A stretch of DNA of 7,640 nucleotides, from contig JAAZYJ010000289.1 in assembly GCA_014239715.1 (NCBI GenBank), positions 1-7,640 of the forward strand. Reading direction: 5' to 3'. This document shows, piece by piece, positions 1 to 5,928 of this stretch. Position numbers and translations under genes: made by a program. Under the pieces are notes generated by a model. That model was not told where the DNA came from and did not search any database. It worked only from the letters and a program-made list of their open reading frames with translations. This DNA comes from Flavobacteriales bacterium. Lineage in GTDB: Bacteria; Bacteroidota; Bacteroidia; Flavobacteriales; Parvicellaceae. Every line of letters begins with the position of its first letter. The first letter of the stretch is position 1.

Positions 1-292
1 AATGATCGAAATAGGGAGATACTTTATAGCTGGAAACAATAGCTCCCCAATGCACCCTTTGCCATGATTCGGCATATGAGATCTCCAGCTTTTCAATAGC
101 ATCCTTCTTTTGTATTCGTTTAACCGGTACGATCAGATTTTGTATTGAATTAGCGGACACAACAGTACAACGATTCCGATACGATTGTTTCAGAAAATGT
201 TCGTGAGGTTCAAATATTACTTCGTCTGCTTGACGGTAGACGGAGTAATAGGCAATATTTCCAAAATAAACCCTGGGAAGAATCACTTCCAT
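1..292 (-). CDS. wbqC: WbqC family protein, N-terminal part (cut by left edge)
   Basis: Ninety-seven residues are visible, starting at the ATG at 292-290 and open to the window edge. The N-terminus reads MEVILPRVYFGNIAYYSVYR, followed by QADEVIF, the block HEHFLKQSYRNRC (residues 30-42), a VPVK segment and WQRVHW (78-82). This order (a 'QADEV' stretch, an HEHxxKQSYRNRC block, then a WxxxHW block) is what I recognise as the WbqC-like family, named after a gene in enterobacterial O-antigen clusters and common in Bacteroidota. Its biochemical role is not settled; a link to surface polysaccharide or envelope biology is inferred from the name and from the neighbouring signal peptidase gene. The start ATG shares one base with the lepB stop (TAATG), so translation is probably coupled to lepB. 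The family call is fairly secure; the function is not. Confidence 0.85.
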   Translation of the reverse strand, partial: MEVILPRVYFGNIAYYSVYRQADEVIFEPHEHFLKQSYRNRCTVVSANSIQNLIVPVKRIQKKDAIEKLEISYAESWQRVHWGAIVSSYKVSPYFDH

Positions 293-1989
293 TAGTGTGC
301 GGATTGAAAGATCCTGTTCCACCGCGTACCTTCATGCCCCTTTTCATTGTCTTTAGAGTACCAGATAAAGGCGGCTTTCCCAACAACATGGTCTTCAGGG
401 ACATATCCCCACATTCTGGAGTCCAGTGAATTGTGTCTGTTGTCTCCCATTAGCCAATAGTAGTTCATCTTAAAGGTGTACGATGTGGCTAGCTTCCCAT
501 TAATATACACACCATCATCGGCAATTCTGTACTCATTTCTTTCGTACGATTCAATTGCCCTCCTATAAAAAATGGCGTTGAATTCGTTCAATTCAATTTC
601 GTCTCCTGCTTTCGGAAGATACCAGGGACCCATGTTGTCTTCTGTCCAGTCTTTGGTGATCAGATCATTCGGAAAGATCTGCATGTAATTGAACTTCATG
701 ACCTCCAGGTTGTTGTAATAGCCCTTTTGCTTCCAATCCACCCATATGCTATCGACATATCCCAGCTTTGAAAATTCCTCATATGCCTTCATAGACATGG
801 GAACTCTTATGATCCCATTTCCATATGAAATGTCAGATGGGTTAATGTCGTATTTTTCTTTGAGCGTTTTTTTAATTCGGTCATCAAAAATGCGGTTGGA
901 CAATACATTGTAATTGAATTGTGCATTCTCGTCAAGGTAGGCATCCTCTCCGTTCACGATCAGCTTGCCATTCACAATTTCAAGCGTGTCTCCGGCAATA
1001 CCCACGCATCGTTTGATGTAATTTTCTTTTTTATCTGTAGGTCGCTTGATCCAGCCTTCGAATTTGGTTGGATCCTGCACACGATTTCCAAATTGATCGA
1101 ATTTAAAAGTGTGTGTCATTTTATTCTTCTCCAACAGATTGTTTCGAGCTTGTGTGTTGTACTTTTCTCGATCTTTTTCAAATTCTTCAGGTGAACAATT
1201 GCACAGATAGAAGGCTTCGTCTCTCAGAAATTGATGGTAGTTATGGCCTTGCAATTCATCGCCTCGTTTGTTTTTCCCTAATAAGGCAGTATCACCGGCA
1301 GGATAATTAAAGACGACTATGTCATTTCTTTCTACGTCAGTATATCCCGGGAGTCTATGATAATCCATGCCAAACCAATCCAGATAAGACCGAGTGTATG
1401 TGCCTGGGATGTTGTTGTGGAAGAATGGAACCGCTAGCGGAGTCTGTGGCAATTTAGGCCCGTAGGCTACCTTGTTTACAAAAAGATAATCTCCTATTAG
1501 CAGGTCCTTTTCCATTGACCCTGTGGGAATGGTAAATGCTTCAAAGAAAAATCCACGAATAATGCCCGCAGCTACGATGGCAAATAACAGGGCATCACCC
1601 CATTCACGGGCCATTCCCTTTTCTTTTTTACTTTTCCAGATAAGCGGTCCGGTCCAGGATAGCTTGTCCTGAAAGCCGGTTGCGATAATTACATAATGAG
1701 GTACGATTAGAGCAACCATTACATCCGTAAATTTCCTTTTGCCAAAACTGAAGCTAACGTTGACATTCAGGATCAGCAACATCAGAAAATTAACACCGGG
1801 TACACACATGAGCAGTATCCACCACCACGGTTTTTTCATAAGCTTGAGCAGGATCAACAGATTGTATACAGGGATATAACCATGAACTGGTTTGTCATAT
1901 CCCGCTTTTTTAAATATTCTGGGTAGCGTTACGAAATAGACAACGACCAGTAGATAAAGTAATATATGTGGTAGATCAAATACGAACAT
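292..1989 (-). CDS. lepB: Signal peptidase I, long Bacteroidota form
   Basis: Membrane-bound serine protease of family S26 that removes signal peptides from exported proteins, with its catalytic domain outside the cytoplasmic membrane. All core motifs are visible: box B PTGSMEKDLLIGDYLFVNK with nucleophile Ser158; box C DIVVFNYP near 223-230; box D YIKRCVGIAGD with general base Lys326; box E GDNRHNSLDSRMWGYVP at 515-531. At 565 residues it is much longer than E. coli LepB (324). The N-terminal ~115 residues carry hydrophobic segments near 8-22, 55-75 and 88-104 and resemble the DUF5684 membrane domain (GYIPVYNLLILLKL, KPWWWILL). A further membrane segment at 132-149 precedes the catalytic Ser. 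Large inserts separate Ser158 from Lys326 and Lys326 from box E. The start is set by a one-base gap after the dapB stop (TGAcATG). The assignment is secure; the role of the inserts is unknown. Confidence 0.96.
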   Translation of the reverse strand: MFVFDLPHILLYLLVVVYFVTLPRIFKKAGYDKPVHGYIPVYNLLILLKLMKKPWWWILLMCVPGVNFLMLLILNVNVSFSFGKRKFTDVMVALIVPHYVIIATGFQDKLSWTGPLIWKSKKEKGMAREWGDALLFAIVAAGIIRGFFFEAFTIPTGSMEKDLLIGDYLFVNKVAYGPKLPQTPLAVPFFHNNIPGTYTRSYLDWFGMDYHRLPGYTDVERNDIVVFNYPAGDTALLGKNKRGDELQGHNYHQFLRDEAFYLCNCSPEEFEKDREKYNTQARNNLLEKNKMTHTFKFDQFGNRVQDPTKFEGWIKRPTDKKENYIKRCVGIAGDTLEIVNGKLIVNGEDAYLDENAQFNYNVLSNRIFDDRIKKTLKEKYDINPSDISYGNGIIRVPMSMKAYEEFSKLGYVDSIWVDWKQKGYYNNLEVMKFNYMQIFPNDLITKDWTEDNMGPWYLPKAGDEIELNEFNAIFYRRAIESYERNEYRIADDGVYINGKLATSYTFKMNYYWLMGDNRHNSLDSRMWGYVPEDHVVGKAAFIWYSKDNEKGHEGTRWNRIFQSAH

Positions 1990-1990
1990 G

Positions 1991-2704
1991 TCAGCTTAAA
2001 TTAAGTACGTCTTTCATTGAGTAGATGCCGGTTTTGCCCTGGATGAATTCAGCGGCAATAACAGCGCCTAAGGCAAAGCCTTTTCGATTGTGTGCAGTGT
2101 GCTCTATTTTCACGGAATCAACTTCCGATGTATAGGTTACCGCATGCGTGCCGGGAACATCGGGTTTCCGTTTTGATAATATCGGAATCGATTCAGCATC
2201 ATTGGTATTTGAATTGGTCCAATTCTTTTTTCTATCCATTGAATCGATTATACCTTCTCCAATACTAATGGCCGTTCCGCTTGGTGCGTCCAGCTTTTCC
2301 GTATGGTGCGTTTCCGAGATCATCACATCGTATTGGTTTTGATGATTCATTAACTCAGCGAGCTGTTTATTTATTTCTAAAAAAATGTTAACTCCCAAAC
2401 TAAAATTGGTTGATGCAAGCAGTGCTCCCTTCAGGTTCCTTTGTTTTTCTTCAATTTCCTCATAATTCTCGTACCAGCCTGTGGTTCCCACGACAATTGG
2501 AGTGTCCAGCCGAAAGCAGCTCAGGATATTGTCTTTCGCCGAGGACGGGTCTGTAAATTCAATAGCAACGTCTGCTTCGGAAACAACTTTCTCATCAATC
2601 TCTTCTTTACATGCAGCTCGCAGTATGATTTCATGCCCACGGTCAAGAGCGATTGGCTCTATTGCTTTCCCCATTTTTCCGTATCCGATTAATGCAATCC
2701 TCAT
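1991..2704 (-). CDS. dapB: 4-hydroxy-tetrahydrodipicolinate reductase
   Basis: Cytoplasmic enzyme of the diaminopimelate/lysine pathway. It reduces the DapA product with NAD(P)H to tetrahydrodipicolinate, the precursor of the peptidoglycan cross-linking residue. Seen in the 237-residue product: an N-terminal Rossmann glycine motif (IALIGYGKMGKAI, residues 3-15), AIEFTDPSSA (47-56), VVGTTGW (71-77), STNFSLGVN (98-106), the catalytic segment SETHHTEKLDAPSGTA (130-145, with His133-His134 and Lys137), and VPGTHAVTY (183-191). It is shorter than E. coli DapB (273 residues), as I expect for Bacteroidota forms. The gene sits 46 nt after the DUF5683 gene and one base before lepB, so it is probably cotranscribed with both. 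I cannot decide NADH versus NADPH preference by eye. Confidence 0.97.
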   Translation of the reverse strand: MRIALIGYGKMGKAIEPIALDRGHEIILRAACKEEIDEKVVSEADVAIEFTDPSSAKDNILSCFRLDTPIVVGTTGWYENYEEIEEKQRNLKGALLASTNFSLGVNIFLEINKQLAELMNHQNQYDVMISETHHTEKLDAPSGTAISIGEGIIDSMDRKKNWTNSNTNDAESIPILSKRKPDVPGTHAVTYTSEVDSVKIEHTAHNRKGFALGAVIAAEFIQGKTGIYSMKDVLNLS

Positions 2705-2706
2705 AG

Positions 2707-2747
2707 CTAACGCGCCAAAAATACAGAAATACTAACACCAACGTGCC
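2707..2747 (-). repeat. Imperfect 10-bp direct repeat in the DUF5683-dapB gap
   Basis: On the minus strand, GGCACGTTGG (2747-2738) and GGCGCGTTAG (2716-2707) form a direct repeat with two mismatches, offset by 31 bases. Between and overlapping them lies TATTTTTG (2723-2716), an exact match to the Bacteroidota -7 consensus TAnnTTTG, only 11 bases before the dapB ATG. A promoter here would give an almost leaderless transcript, and no TTG sits at ideal spacing (candidates give 15 or 23 bases). The repeat is visible; any operator or internal promoter role is speculation and chance is a real possibility. Confidence 0.2.
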
Positions 2748-2750
2748 AAT

Positions 2751-3332
2751 TTATTTTCTTAAAAGTGTTAAACCGAAGCCAAAAGACCTTGTTGTATTGA
2801 GCCCTATTTTAGGAGTGATAATTAAAGATAGGTTTGGAGATATGTCATGATTGAACAAATGAGCGTCTACACTGGCATCAACTATTTGAAGAATATAGAT
2901 GCCTGCAATGCACACCACCGAGAGATCCCTCCAGTCTTTGTACTGGTCTAAAGCCGTTCTAACATTATCCGTGGTGTAGTTTTGGTAATCCGGATTATTG
3001 AAACCCAATCCGGTTGGATTTAATGTCTCGTCAATCCGCCATAGATATTCTGTTCTTAAAACATTAATGTTTTTAGTGTTATCGTAAAGGAAATATCCTG
3101 CTGTAGCCAGCCCTGCATATACGATGGGGACTTTCCATAATCTTCTTTTCCCTTTTACTGAGGCATGGTTGTAAATTTGTCCTGCACCCGGAATTGCCGC
3201 CGAGAGAATGGCCGCTTTTTTGGGAGATCTATAATTTTTCAGGGTATCAGCGTCGATAGTATCCTGAGCGTGGATAAGATGTGTGCATAACAAGAAGAAG
3301 AAAACGGTATAAATTCGAAAGGAATTATTCAT
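2751..3332 (-). CDS. DUF5683 family membrane or envelope protein
   Basis: A 193-residue protein of unknown function. It begins with a signal-peptide-like stretch (basic-poor N-terminus, hydrophobic core VFFFLLCTHLI, then HAQ suggesting cleavage after Ala22). Cys16 is not in a proper lipobox, so I do not call a lipoprotein. The mature part has SPKKAAILSAAIPGAGQIYN (residues 36-54), then WKVPIVYAG (66-74) leading into a hydrophobic segment to about 84, and a second hydrophobic segment (about 138-152). The SPKKA...PGxGQIYN...WKxPIVYxG pattern is what I associate with DUF5683 in Bacteroidota. The ATG lies inside the end of parB (8-nt overlap), implying translational coupling with the segregation genes. 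This arrangement recurs in the phylum as I recall it, but no function should be read from it. The C-terminal ~30 residues alternate hydrophobic and polar (beta-like). Confidence 0.82.
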   Translation of the reverse strand: MNNSFRIYTVFFFLLCTHLIHAQDTIDADTLKNYRSPKKAAILSAAIPGAGQIYNHASVKGKRRLWKVPIVYAGLATAGYFLYDNTKNINVLRTEYLWRIDETLNPTGLGFNNPDYQNYTTDNVRTALDQYKDWRDLSVVCIAGIYILQIVDASVDAHLFNHDISPNLSLIITPKIGLNTTRSFGFGLTLLRK

Positions 3333-4218
3333 TAAGCAATTTCAATATTCGGCCGAATTCCACATCGGTTTTAAAATCGATAACGATTTTTCCTTTGCCT
3401 CTATTGTTCATGGCAACTTTTACTTTTGCATCCAGCATTTTTGCCAGATTTTTAACTGCCTTCTTTTCGGTATGGGTCAATTCGATATTCTTGGTCGTCG
3501 ACCCTGCAGATCTTTGTTGCTTCACGAGCTCTTCGACCTTTCTTACAGATAAATTATCTTCCAGGATGTTGGCTAGAGCCGATAGTTGCTTTTCTTCGTC
3601 CGTTATTGAAAGCAGAGCTCTTGCGTGCCCCATTGAGATCTTATTGTCTCTTATTGCAGCCTGAATATCCAAAGGCAATTTAAGCAGGCGCAGGTAGTTG
3701 GTAACGGTCGAACGATTCTTACCTACTTTTTCGCTGAGCTGTTCCTGTGTAAGGTCACATTCTTCAATAAGACGCTGAAAGCTGAGAGAAACTTCAATTG
3801 CGTTAAGATCTTCTCTCTGCATATTTTCAACAATTGCCATTTCCAGCATGGTTTGGTCATTGGCTATTCGGATATAACACGGAACCTCCTCCAGTCCTGC
3901 AATTTGGGCAGCCCTGAATCTCCTTTCTCCGGAAATGATCTGATAATTGCCCCGGCCCATTTTCCGAAGTGTAATGGGCTGAATAATGCCATGTACTTTG
4001 ATAGAGTTGGTTAAGTTGACCAATGCTTCTTTTTCGAAAGAGGTTCTGGGTTGGAACGGGTTTGTTTCTATCTGTGAAATCGGAATTTGTGAGATAGAAC
4101 CGGCAACACTGGAAACCGGATCAGCTTTACCGCTGATAGCCGCTAGTGTTATGTCTGTATCTGCATTTTCTAATAGTGCACTCAGACCTTTACCCAATCC
4201 TTTTTTCTTAGAGCTCAT
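3325..4218 (-). CDS. parB: ParB/Spo0J family chromosome partitioning protein
   Basis: Binds parS sites near the replication origin, spreads as a CTP-dependent clamp and works with ParA to segregate chromosomes. The 297-residue product shows the typical N-terminus KKKGLGKGLSALLEN, then the ParB/Srx fold: IETNPFQPRTSF (50-61), HGIIQPITLRK, and SGERRFRAAQ (96-105), the GERR motif of the CTP-binding pocket. ENMQREDLN (131-139) follows, then a helix-turn-helix (about 156-178, LTQEQLSEKVGKNRSTVTNY), GHARALLS (197-204), and a C-terminal dimerisation region from about 249. An ATG 33 bases upstream (4251) is open, but I choose 4218 because the conserved GLGKGLSALLEN block directly follows and AGGAG lies just ahead. 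It overlaps the parA end by 11 nt. I see no canonical parS (TGTTTCACGTGAAACA-like) in the window. Confidence 0.96.
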   Translation of the reverse strand: MSSKKKGLGKGLSALLENADTDITLAAISGKADPVSSVAGSISQIPISQIETNPFQPRTSFEKEALVNLTNSIKVHGIIQPITLRKMGRGNYQIISGERRFRAAQIAGLEEVPCYIRIANDQTMLEMAIVENMQREDLNAIEVSLSFQRLIEECDLTQEQLSEKVGKNRSTVTNYLRLLKLPLDIQAAIRDNKISMGHARALLSITDEEKQLSALANILEDNLSVRKVEELVKQQRSAGSTTKNIELTHTEKKAVKNLAKMLDAKVKVAMNNRGKGKIVIDFKTDVEFGRILKLLNE

Positions 4219-5023
4219 CTTCTCCTGCAATAATTTTATCGTTCTCCTCAAGCCTTGTCAGGCTGTTCTTCTGAAGAACCTCTCTAGCTAAATTTAGGTA
4301 GTTTATTGAGCCTTTGCAACTTGCATCATGAATAATGATCGGTTCACCATAGCTGGGGGCTTCTCCCAACCTTGTATTTCTGTGTATAATGGTGTCGAAG
4401 ACCAGTTGTTGGAAGTGCATTTTCACCTCCTCGACGACTTGATTTGCAAGTCTTAACCTTGTATCATACATCGTAAGCAATATTCCTTCAATTTCCAGAT
4501 TCGGATTAAGTCTTCCTTGAACGATCTTAATTGTGTTTAATAATTTACCCAGACCTTCAAGAGCAAAATATTCACATTGTACTGGAATAATAACAGAATC
4601 AGCAGCAGTTAATGAGTTGATTGTGATCAATCCAAGTGAAGGGGAACAATCAATAATGATAAAATCATAGGCATCTTTTAATTTCTCGATAGCTGATTTA
4701 AGTAAAGTCTCTCTTTTAGGGAGATTAATCAGCTCTATTTCTGCACCAACCAGATCAATATGCGCAGGAAGTATATCCAGGTTAGGTGACTTGGTGGTCA
4801 GCGTAATGTCTTTTGGCTCGACATCATTGATCAGGCATTCGTAGATGCTGGTCTTCACATTGTTCGGGTCAAAACCTACTCCGGATGTTGCATTTGCTTG
4901 CGGATCAGCGTCAATGATCAATGTTTTCTTTTCCAAAACACCTAGAGCCGCGGCCAGATTAATTGCTGTTGTGGTTTTGCCCACGCCTCCTTTTTGATTT
5001 GCTACTGTTATTATTTTAGTCAT
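4208..5023 (-). CDS. parA: ParA/Soj family partitioning ATPase
   Basis: Deviant Walker A ATPase that dimerises on ATP, binds DNA nonspecifically and drives movement of ParB-parS complexes. The 271-residue product starts MTKIITVANQKGGVGKTTTA, with the deviant Walker A KGGVGKTT at 11-18 (signature Lys11, P-loop Lys16). The Walker A' segment LIIDADPQAN (35-44) and Walker B FIIIDCSPSLG (121-131, Asp125) follow. There is no N-terminal helix-turn-helix, so it is the short chromosomal Soj type rather than a plasmid ParA with autorepressor domain. In-frame starts at 5044 (TTG) and 5038 (ATG) exist. I prefer the ATG at 5023 because GAGGG lies eight bases ahead and the first beta strand then begins at residue 3, as is usual. 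It follows the hydrolase gene by 17 nt and overlaps parB by 11 nt. Confidence 0.96.
   Translation of the reverse strand: MTKIITVANQKGGVGKTTTAINLAAALGVLEKKTLIIDADPQANATSGVGFDPNNVKTSIYECLINDVEPKDITLTTKSPNLDILPAHIDLVGAEIELINLPKRETLLKSAIEKLKDAYDFIIIDCSPSLGLITINSLTAADSVIIPVQCEYFALEGLGKLLNTIKIVQGRLNPNLEIEGILLTMYDTRLRLANQVVEEVKMHFQQLVFDTIIHRNTRLGEAPSYGEPIIIHDASCKGSINYLNLAREVLQKNSLTRLEENDKIIAGEDEL
4222..4226 (-). promoter_or_regulatory. Ribosome binding site for parB
   Basis: AGGAG on the minus strand, three bases before the ATG at 4218 and inside the parA coding region. Spacing is short, but it is the best purine-rich match near the two candidate parB starts. Together with the family-typical N-terminus it argues for 4218 over 4251. 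Confidence 0.45.
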
Positions 5024-5031
5024 TTCGCTTT

Positions 5032-5036
5032 CCCTC
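5032..5036 (-). promoter_or_regulatory. Ribosome binding site for parA
   Basis: GAGGG on the minus strand, eight bases before the ATG at 5023, in the short gap after the hydrolase stop. It decides the parA start: the upstream ATG at 5038 overlaps the region of this site and has no such element of its own. Confidence 0.5.
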
Positions 5037-5040
5037 ATTT

Positions 5041-5721
5041 TCAATTTAAGACCAAAGATTCTCCAATCTCCAGTAAAGTCAATTTAATTCCTGCTTCCTC
5101 AAACTTTGTTCGTGCTTCATCTTTATCGATTACAATGTAACCGAATGTATCATAGTGCACTCCTATAATATTCTTGCACTTTATAAAGTCTGCACAAATG
5201 ATGGCATCGTCAATGCCCATGGTAAAATTATCTCCAATGGGAAGAATGGCAAAATCAAGTGTGTGCTGCATCCCGATCAGCTGCATATCCATGGTCAATG
5301 CAGTATCTCCGGCATAATAGAAACACCCTTCTTCTGAATCGATAACAAAGCCTGCAGGGTGCCCTCCATAATTTCCATCAGGGAGTATACTGGAATGGAT
5401 CGCGTTGGTCATTTTTACGTTTCCAAATTCAAATTTGCATTGTCCGCCATGGTTCATAGGGTGGCCGGCTAGTCCTTTCTGTGAGTACCACATAAAAGTT
5501 TCGTAAGGCGCAATTACTTTTGCCTCTGTATTTAAAGCGATTCTTTCCGTGTCAAGAATGTGATCTTCATGCCCGTGTGATAACAAGATGTAATCCGTTT
5601 TAATACTATCGATATCTATGTCCTGAGCAAGCTCATTCCCTGAAATGAAAGGGTCAAATAGTATTTTGTTTGATCCTATCTCGATTAAATTACATGAATG
5701 TCCGTAGTACGTTATCTTCAT
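5041..5721 (-). CDS. UPF0173-type metal-dependent hydrolase (metallo-beta-lactamase fold)
   Basis: A 226-residue cytoplasmic hydrolase of unknown substrate. The start MKITYYGHSCNLIE and LFDPFISGN match the opening strands of the UPF0173 (YtkL-like) branch of the metallo-beta-lactamase superfamily. Metal ligands are visible: HGHEDH at 49-54 (His49, His51, Asp53, His54), His109 (TNAIHSS), Asp139 (YYAGDTALT) and His189 (GVHYDTFG). HPMNHGG (87-93) and GGHPAGF (119-125) are typical of this family. Length is normal for a single-domain member. It appears to be the first gene of the minus-strand operon, 17 nt ahead of parA, with an AT-rich upstream region containing a candidate promoter. The tie to chromosome segregation is positional only. 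The fold and family are secure; the reaction is unknown. Confidence 0.93.
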   Translation of the reverse strand: MKITYYGHSCNLIEIGSNKILFDPFISGNELAQDIDIDSIKTDYILLSHGHEDHILDTERIALNTEAKVIAPYETFMWYSQKGLAGHPMNHGGQCKFEFGNVKMTNAIHSSILPDGNYGGHPAGFVIDSEEGCFYYAGDTALTMDMQLIGMQHTLDFAILPIGDNFTMGIDDAIICADFIKCKNIIGVHYDTFGYIVIDKDEARTKFEEAGIKLTLLEIGESLVLN

Positions 5722-5746
5722 TTTGAATATTCAGAAACTTATATTG

Positions 5747-5775
5747 TAAAAATACATTACTAATGAGGCTAGCAA
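5747..5775 (-). promoter_or_regulatory. Candidate promoter for the hydrolase-parAB-dapB-lepB operon
   Basis: On the minus strand TTG (5775-5773) is followed after 18 bases by TATTTTTA (5754-5747), seven of eight matches to the Bacteroidota -7 element TAnnTTTG. The spacing fits what is described for the -33/-7 promoters of this phylum. It would start RNA around 5740, leaving a leader of about 20 nt before the ATG at 5721. AT-rich sequence gives such matches by chance, so this is a prediction only. Confidence 0.38.
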
Positions 5776-5790
5776 TGAATTTGGAAGTTC

Positions 5791-5885
5791 TAATTTTGAA
5801 CAGAAATTTGTTTATTCACGCTCTTTAGCCCTTAATACTCCTAAATTAGAAGCCTTAGTTTTGCTGAATGTTAAGACAAACTAGG
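5791..5885 (+). promoter_or_regulatory. Candidate promoter and dyad ahead of the flavoprotein gene
   Basis: Two exact TAnnTTTG matches lie on the plus strand: TAATTTTG (5791-5798) and TAGTTTTG (5856-5863). Neither has a TTG at good -33 spacing. The second is embedded in an imperfect inverted repeat: CCTTAGTTTTG (5853-5863) can pair with CAAACTAGG (5877-5885) with two single-base bulges and a 13-base loop. That could be an operator over the promoter or an RNA hairpin. The remaining sequence between the two divergent genes (5722-5928) is AT-rich and shows no open reading frame worth calling. Confidence 0.3.
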
Positions 5886-5928
5886 GGTTTGACGCAATTC
5901 TATAGTTGGTTTTAAAATGTTGATAAGT

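Noticed and set aside
210..404. Minus-strand 64-codon frame at the lepB/wbqC junction
   Set aside because: It overlaps both lepB and the recognised WbqC frame in another reading frame, and its sequence has no family resemblance.
919..1194. Plus-strand 91-codon open frame inside lepB
   Set aside because: It lies entirely antisense to conserved lepB sequence, has no recognisable domain and no convincing ribosome site.
3281..3664. Plus-strand 127-codon open frame opposite the parB end
   Set aside because: It is antisense to conserved ParB sequence; the product is a low-complexity Ser/Phe/Leu-rich shadow with no family features.
3986..4291. Plus-strand 101-codon open frame opposite parB/parA
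   Set aside because: It is antisense to two well-supported genes and shows no domain.
5722..5928. Possible small RNA or riboswitch in the divergent intergenic region
   Set aside because: Apart from one bulged dyad I see no extended pairing or known riboswitch core, and AT-rich promoter function explains the region.
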